Assembly: GCA_029573975.1 (NCBI GenBank)
Contig: JAKQBU010000119.1
Span: 1-8,009 of the forward strand
Reading direction: 5' to 3'
DNA length: 8,009 nt
Origin: Planctomycetota bacterium
GTDB lineage: Bacteria; Planctomycetota; Phycisphaerae; Sedimentisphaerales; SM23-30
The position numbers and the translations under genes were made by a program. The notes under the pieces are model-generated. The model had not been told where the DNA came from. It did not search any database and was given only the letters and a program-made list of their open reading frames with translations. Below, piece after piece: positions 4,593 to 8,009 of this stretch (the first letter of the stretch is position 1; every line of letters begins with the position of its first letter).

Positions 4593-7500
4593 CTAGTCGT
4601 CCAGTGCACTCTTGCCCTCCGTCTCTATAATCGGTGGCAAACCCGGTATGAAATCCGAGCTCCGCCCGTAATTCATCTCCTTCTCCCGCAATTGCAGACG
4701 GTTCTTCTCCGACAGCTCTTCCAGATCCTCAAACTTCTCATCCCGGACAATATTCGCCTTCACAAACACATACAATACCCCCTCCAGCTCCGATTTCGTC
4801 GTCTTGCGGAACAGCGCCCCCAGCAGCGGTATATCCCCCAGCAGCGGGATTTTCTCCACCGCCACCGAATCCGTCCGCGACGTCAGCCCGCCCAGCACGA
4901 TAATCTTTTCATGCGGCACCGTTACCAGTGTCGTAATCTGATTGCTCGTCTTGGCTGGCGGCAAATTCCCACTGCCCTCCCCGTCAAAACTATTCACCTG
5001 CAAGCTGATTTCCAGACTTAGAAATCCTCCCTCACTAATGTGCGGGGTAATATCCAGCGTCGTGCCTGCCGATTCATATCCCTTGAAACTGGTGATGGGT
5101 GTATCCGATCCCGGCGAAATCACCGTCTCCGAGGTTGGTTCCTGCCGTTCGCTGGTAATCGAACCCTTCTTATTGTCATTTACCATGATTCGCGGCTTCG
5201 ACACCACCTTCGCGTTTCCATCCTCCTGCATCGCCTCCAGGGTCGCGTAGATTAAATCATCCGTATAAAACCCGATCGTTCCTCCCGTTCCCGATATAAT
5301 CCCATTGCTGTTGGTGATATCCCCGATCGAAAAGGGCGAAACCCCTGAAACCGCCCGCGTGCTGTTCCGCGTACCCCCCACATCATATTTATTCTTCAGC
5401 GACACCCCCACTTTCAGCGCATCGTTGCTGTTCACCTGCACCAGGATCGCCTCTACCAGCACCTGCGGCAGACGCTTGTCCAGCTTCTTGATAATCTGCT
5501 CGATATCCCGGTGCTGCTTGGCGCTGCCCCGCACCGCAATCGCGTAGATATCCTCCAGCGCCACGATAATCGGCGCCCCCTCCTTGCCCGGAATGTTTGT
5601 CTCCTTTTTCACATCCAGCCGTTCCGACTCCAGCAAATCCTTCAGCATCGTCGCCACGTCCTCCGGCTTGCGGTTCTCCAGCGGATAAATCTGGATCGCA
5701 CCGATATACTCATTCGGCTCCATATCCACCTGCCGCATCATATCCTCGATATTCCGATGCTGCCGCTCCGTCGCCAGCACAAACATCTTGTTCACCGACT
5801 CCAGAATCGCCACCCGGATTTCCGCCTCCTCCAGCGCCGGATACGCCGCCGTTTCGCCCGGTATCCCGGCCTCCGCCGCCTCGGCATTGGCCGCCGTCGT
5901 AATCGGCCGGTTAATCTCCTCCGGTTCCCCTTCCCGCGCCTGCCGCGCCCGGTCCCGCGGCCGGTCTCGATCCGACTTGATAATCCCCAAATCCGACAGG
6001 ATCTTCTGCATCTCCGCCGCCTCCACATACTGCGGCTGGTAAATCTTGATAATCAACTGCTCATAATACGGCAGCACATCCAGCAGCGTCAAAAGCTCCT
6101 TCACCTGCCGGATCTGCTCATCCGATCCGATTACAAACAACCGGTTCGTCTTCTCATCCTCAATCAATACCGGGCCTTCGTCCCCCGCCCGGGTGGCAGT
6201 CGAATACTGCGACTGGTTCCGGTTGCGGCTGCTGATGGTCCGGCTCCGCATACGTTCCGCCGCCGCCCGCGCTTCCGCCGGGGTTCCCTGCGCCGCGGGG
6301 GTTGCACCGGTCCCCGTCGTACTGGGCACATCCTTCTCATTCAGCGCCTCAATCATCTCCGTCAATTGACTGGTGATATCCTTTACGATTACATTGGTCA
6401 CCTGAATCGTTTCCAGCCGGATCGCCGGCCCGTCCTTGATATCCAGCAGCGCCAGCAGCTCTTTCACCTGCAAAATCTGTTCGTCTGTGGCAATAACGAA
6501 GATCCGGTTGGTTCGCCCATCCACATGAAATGCCGGGCCGCCTTCTACTGTGGTTGTCGTTCCACCCCCTACGGCGGCCGGGGTTTCTCCCGGTCTTTGA
6601 GTGCGCGTGGGAGTTCTTCTTGGCGTTGGTGTTGGCGCAGGAGCAGTTGCCGCAGTACTCTGCTGACCCTGTAAATCCTTGATTAATGCCGCCATCTGCT
6701 TCACTGCTTCGTCTGCCTTGACATACTGCACTGTCAGCGGCTCCAGCCGCCGGCTCGGTCCCGGCTGATCGATCAGTTCCAGCATCTCCAGTACCCGCGG
6801 CAGACGCCGGGCATATTCCGTCACAATCAAATAATTCGTATTCGCCACCGGTACCAGGACCGACGGATCCGATACAAACTGCTGCAAAAAGGCAATCGCA
6901 TCCGCCGGCTTGATATATTTCATCTCCAGGATCTGCGAAATCACCGAATCCCCCGCCGCCACCGGTGCCAGCTCCGGTCCCTTCCCCACCGTCGGCAGCG
7001 CCTTCTTGTGCGCCTCCGTTCGTTTCACTATCCGGATAAACGGATCCTCCCGGATCATTGTAAAATCAAAGAAACTCAATACCGATTCCAGCAAAGGCAG
7101 CAGATCCCGGTTCTTGATTTCCCCGAACTGCTGCATCTTCACCTGGCCCGTTACCCCCGCCGGGGTATCGTACAAAAACGAAAATTTGAGATTCATCCCC
7201 ACCACATTGATCAGCTCATTCACATCCAGCATGTTTTCTTCGATCTTGATTTTCACCGTCGCTTCCGGATCATACTGGATCCCCGCCGGCACGGAGACCG
7301 AATTGGCATCCACTGGTTCCACGCTTAAAGCGGGCGTTTTACCGCCGTTGGTCGGGTTAGTCGGGACCACCGGTTTTTCCGCCGCCGGCTTTACCACCGG
7401 TTTTACCACCGGCTGGGGTACCGGCACGGCTGGAACCGGCGCCGCCGGCTTTACTTCCTCACCTGCCGGCAGCGACGGCGGATTCTCATCCGGATTGTTT

Positions 7501-7961
7501 TCCAGATTCGCCTGCTGACGCTCCGACAACTCCTCCAGCCGCTCCATCAGCTTTTCCACCTTTTCCGGATCCTCCTCCTCCATAATCTGCTGCAAGAGCT
7601 TGTCAATCTCCGCCTGCACCGCATCAGAATCTGTCTTCTCCGCCGGATTTTCTCCCTCCGCCTCGGTTTCCTCAGCCGCCTCTTCCGGTGTCGTATTCTC
7701 TTCCTCGACCTTCACATCGTTACTGTCCTGAACCTCCGCTTCTGCCGGCTCCTGCGCTTGGACCACTCGCGGACTTAGACTGATCGTACCAACCGTCCAT
7801 ACTAGTACACACAATAATAAAAACACGATCGACCAACAGGAACAAAACAGCCCGCGAAAACACGCTGACCGGACCCGTTTAAATTGTCCTTCGCACTGCC
7901 CTTTCGCTCTTGACTTCTCACCGGCTGGTCCGTTATTATGATCTTCATACTGATTTAACAT
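4593..7961 (-). CDS. gspD: Type II secretion system secretin GspD, extended form (1122 aa)
   Basis: Outer-membrane channel of the T2SS. The C-terminal secretin core (about residues 831-1072) shows LPQVLVEAILVQV, VVSKPRIMVNDN, the VPHEKIIVLGG strand and the gate/lip motif KIPLLGDIPLLGALF (1037-1051). The N-terminus has a long basic n-region, a hydrophobic segment (about 43-62) and a likely signal peptidase site after VQA (69). Next come an acidic stretch (71-110, 16 of 40 residues D/E), a probable coiled coil (112-152) and a Pro/Val/Lys-rich linker (160-210). The periplasmic part reads as N0 (about 233-312) and five N1-like domains (about 343-399, 405-508, 514-628, 634-747, 752-829). Domains two, three and four carry low-complexity inserts. 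Classical GspD is about 650-700 residues with N0-N3, so this one is much longer. A 50-residue charged tail follows the barrel. ATG start: GGAG lies 10 nt upstream and no other in-frame Met occurs before residue 127. Family certain; domain limits approximate; PilQ-type less likely given the neighbours. Confidence 0.95.
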   Translation of the reverse strand: MLNQYEDHNNGPAGEKSRAKGQCEGQFKRVRSACFRGLFCSCWSIVFLLLCVLVWTVGTISLSPRVVQAQEPAEAEVQDSNDVKVEEENTTPEEAAEETEAEGENPAEKTDSDAVQAEIDKLLQQIMEEEDPEKVEKLMERLEELSERQQANLENNPDENPPSLPAGEEVKPAAPVPAVPVPQPVVKPVVKPAAEKPVVPTNPTNGGKTPALSVEPVDANSVSVPAGIQYDPEATVKIKIEENMLDVNELINVVGMNLKFSFLYDTPAGVTGQVKMQQFGEIKNRDLLPLLESVLSFFDFTMIREDPFIRIVKRTEAHKKALPTVGKGPELAPVAAGDSVISQILEMKYIKPADAIAFLQQFVSDPSVLVPVANTNYLIVTEYARRLPRVLEMLELIDQPGPSRRLEPLTVQYVKADEAVKQMAALIKDLQGQQSTAATAPAPTPTPRRTPTRTQRPGETPAAVGGGTTTTVEGGPAFHVDGRTNRIFVIATDEQILQVKELLALLDIKDGPAIRLETIQVTNVIVKDITSQLTEMIEALNEKDVPSTTGTGATPAAQGTPAEARAAAERMRSRTISSRNRNQSQYSTATRAGDEGPVLIEDEKTNRLFVIGSDEQIRQVKELLTLLDVLPYYEQLIIKIYQPQYVEAAEMQKILSDLGIIKSDRDRPRDRARQAREGEPEEINRPITTAANAEAAEAGIPGETAAYPALEEAEIRVAILESVNKMFVLATERQHRNIEDMMRQVDMEPNEYIGAIQIYPLENRKPEDVATMLKDLLESERLDVKKETNIPGKEGAPIIVALEDIYAIAVRGSAKQHRDIEQIIKKLDKRLPQVLVEAILVQVNSNDALKVGVSLKNKYDVGGTRNSTRAVSGVSPFSIGDITNSNGIISGTGGTIGFYTDDLIYATLEAMQEDGNAKVVSKPRIMVNDNKKGSITSERQEPTSETVISPGSDTPITSFKGYESAGTTLDITPHISEGGFLSLEISLQVNSFDGEGSGNLPPAKTSNQITTLVTVPHEKIIVLGGLTSRTDSVAVEKIPLLGDIPLLGALFRKTTKSELEGVLYVFVKANIVRDEKFEDLEELSEKNRLQLREKEMNYGRSSDFIPGLPPIIETEGKSALDD

Positions 7962-7971
7962 GTTTTAGAAA

Positions 7972-7975
7972 CTCC
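7972..7975 (-). promoter_or_regulatory. Ribosome binding site of gspD
   Basis: GGAG on the minus strand, 10 nt before the ATG at 7959-7961. It supports this ATG as the start despite the long 36-residue segment before the hydrophobic core of the signal sequence. No convincing promoter can be placed in the 34 nt left between this site and the window edge. Confidence 0.65.
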
Positions 7976-8009
7976 ATACTATTTTGTAACGTTATGAAAC
8001 AAAATTGTT

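Noticed and set aside
5511..6674. Long plus-strand open frame (387 codons) rich in Arg, Leu, His and Pro
   Set aside because: It lies antisense to gspD, has the composition expected from reading the complement of a G-rich coding strand, and no recognisable domain. The minus-strand frame has clear secretin motifs.
2743..7961. Type IV pilus operon (PilQ/PilB/PilC) rather than T2SS
   Set aside because: The secretin is directly followed by GspE, GspF, a clear GspG with its C-terminal loop, and GspH/GspI-like pseudopilins in standard gsp order, with no PilT or PilMNOP in view.
7976..8009. Promoter in the leader of gspD (TTGTTT and TAGTAT with 15-bp spacer)
   Set aside because: The spacing is poor and the -10 box would abut the SD, leaving no room for a transcription start. 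The real promoter may lie beyond the window.

Overview
The window holds one minus-strand gene cluster that encodes core parts of a type II secretion system (T2SS). In transcription order, from high to low coordinates, it reads gspD (outer-membrane secretin), gspE (assembly ATPase), gspF (inner-membrane platform protein), gspG (major pseudopilin), gspH (minor pseudopilin) and a gspI-like minor pseudopilin cut by the left edge. The order D-E-F-G-H-I matches the classical gsp operon. No plus-strand gene is credible.

Region by region: 7962-8009 is a short leader with a Shine-Dalgarno (SD) site. 4593-7961 is an unusually long secretin of 1122 residues. 4438-4592 is the only sizeable gap and carries an A-rich, period-7 degenerate repeat, then a structured inverted-repeat region around a compact GC-rich palindrome. 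2743-4437 is gspE, 1507-2730 gspF (12-nt gap), 1045-1494 gspG (12-nt gap from its GTG start), 510-1061 gspH (17-nt overlap with gspG) and 1-473 the gspI-like gene (36-nt AT-rich gap). Tight spacing and overlaps indicate one transcript with translational coupling. The gspD-gspE gap is the one place where expression of the secretin could be uncoupled from the rest.

Together the genes describe a pseudopilus machine. GspE hydrolyses ATP in the cytoplasm and acts on the membrane platform GspF. The platform adds GspG to a short pseudopilus whose tip contains GspH, GspI and presumably GspJ/K. The pseudopilus pushes folded periplasmic substrates through the GspD channel. GspC, L, M, J, K and the prepilin peptidase are not visible here and may lie outside the window.

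The organism is a diderm bacterium using the standard code (TAG and TAA stops). The long, multi-N-domain secretin with low-complexity inserts and the A-rich heptad intergenic sequence suggest a deep, non-proteobacterial lineage, possibly Planctomycetota or another PVC group. This placement is an impression from protein style, not a demonstrated identification.

I do not see a wholly new system. The most unusual parts are the enlarged secretin (N0 plus five N1-like domains, three with disordered inserts), the structured gspD-gspE spacer, and the heptad repeats that follow two of the stop codons.
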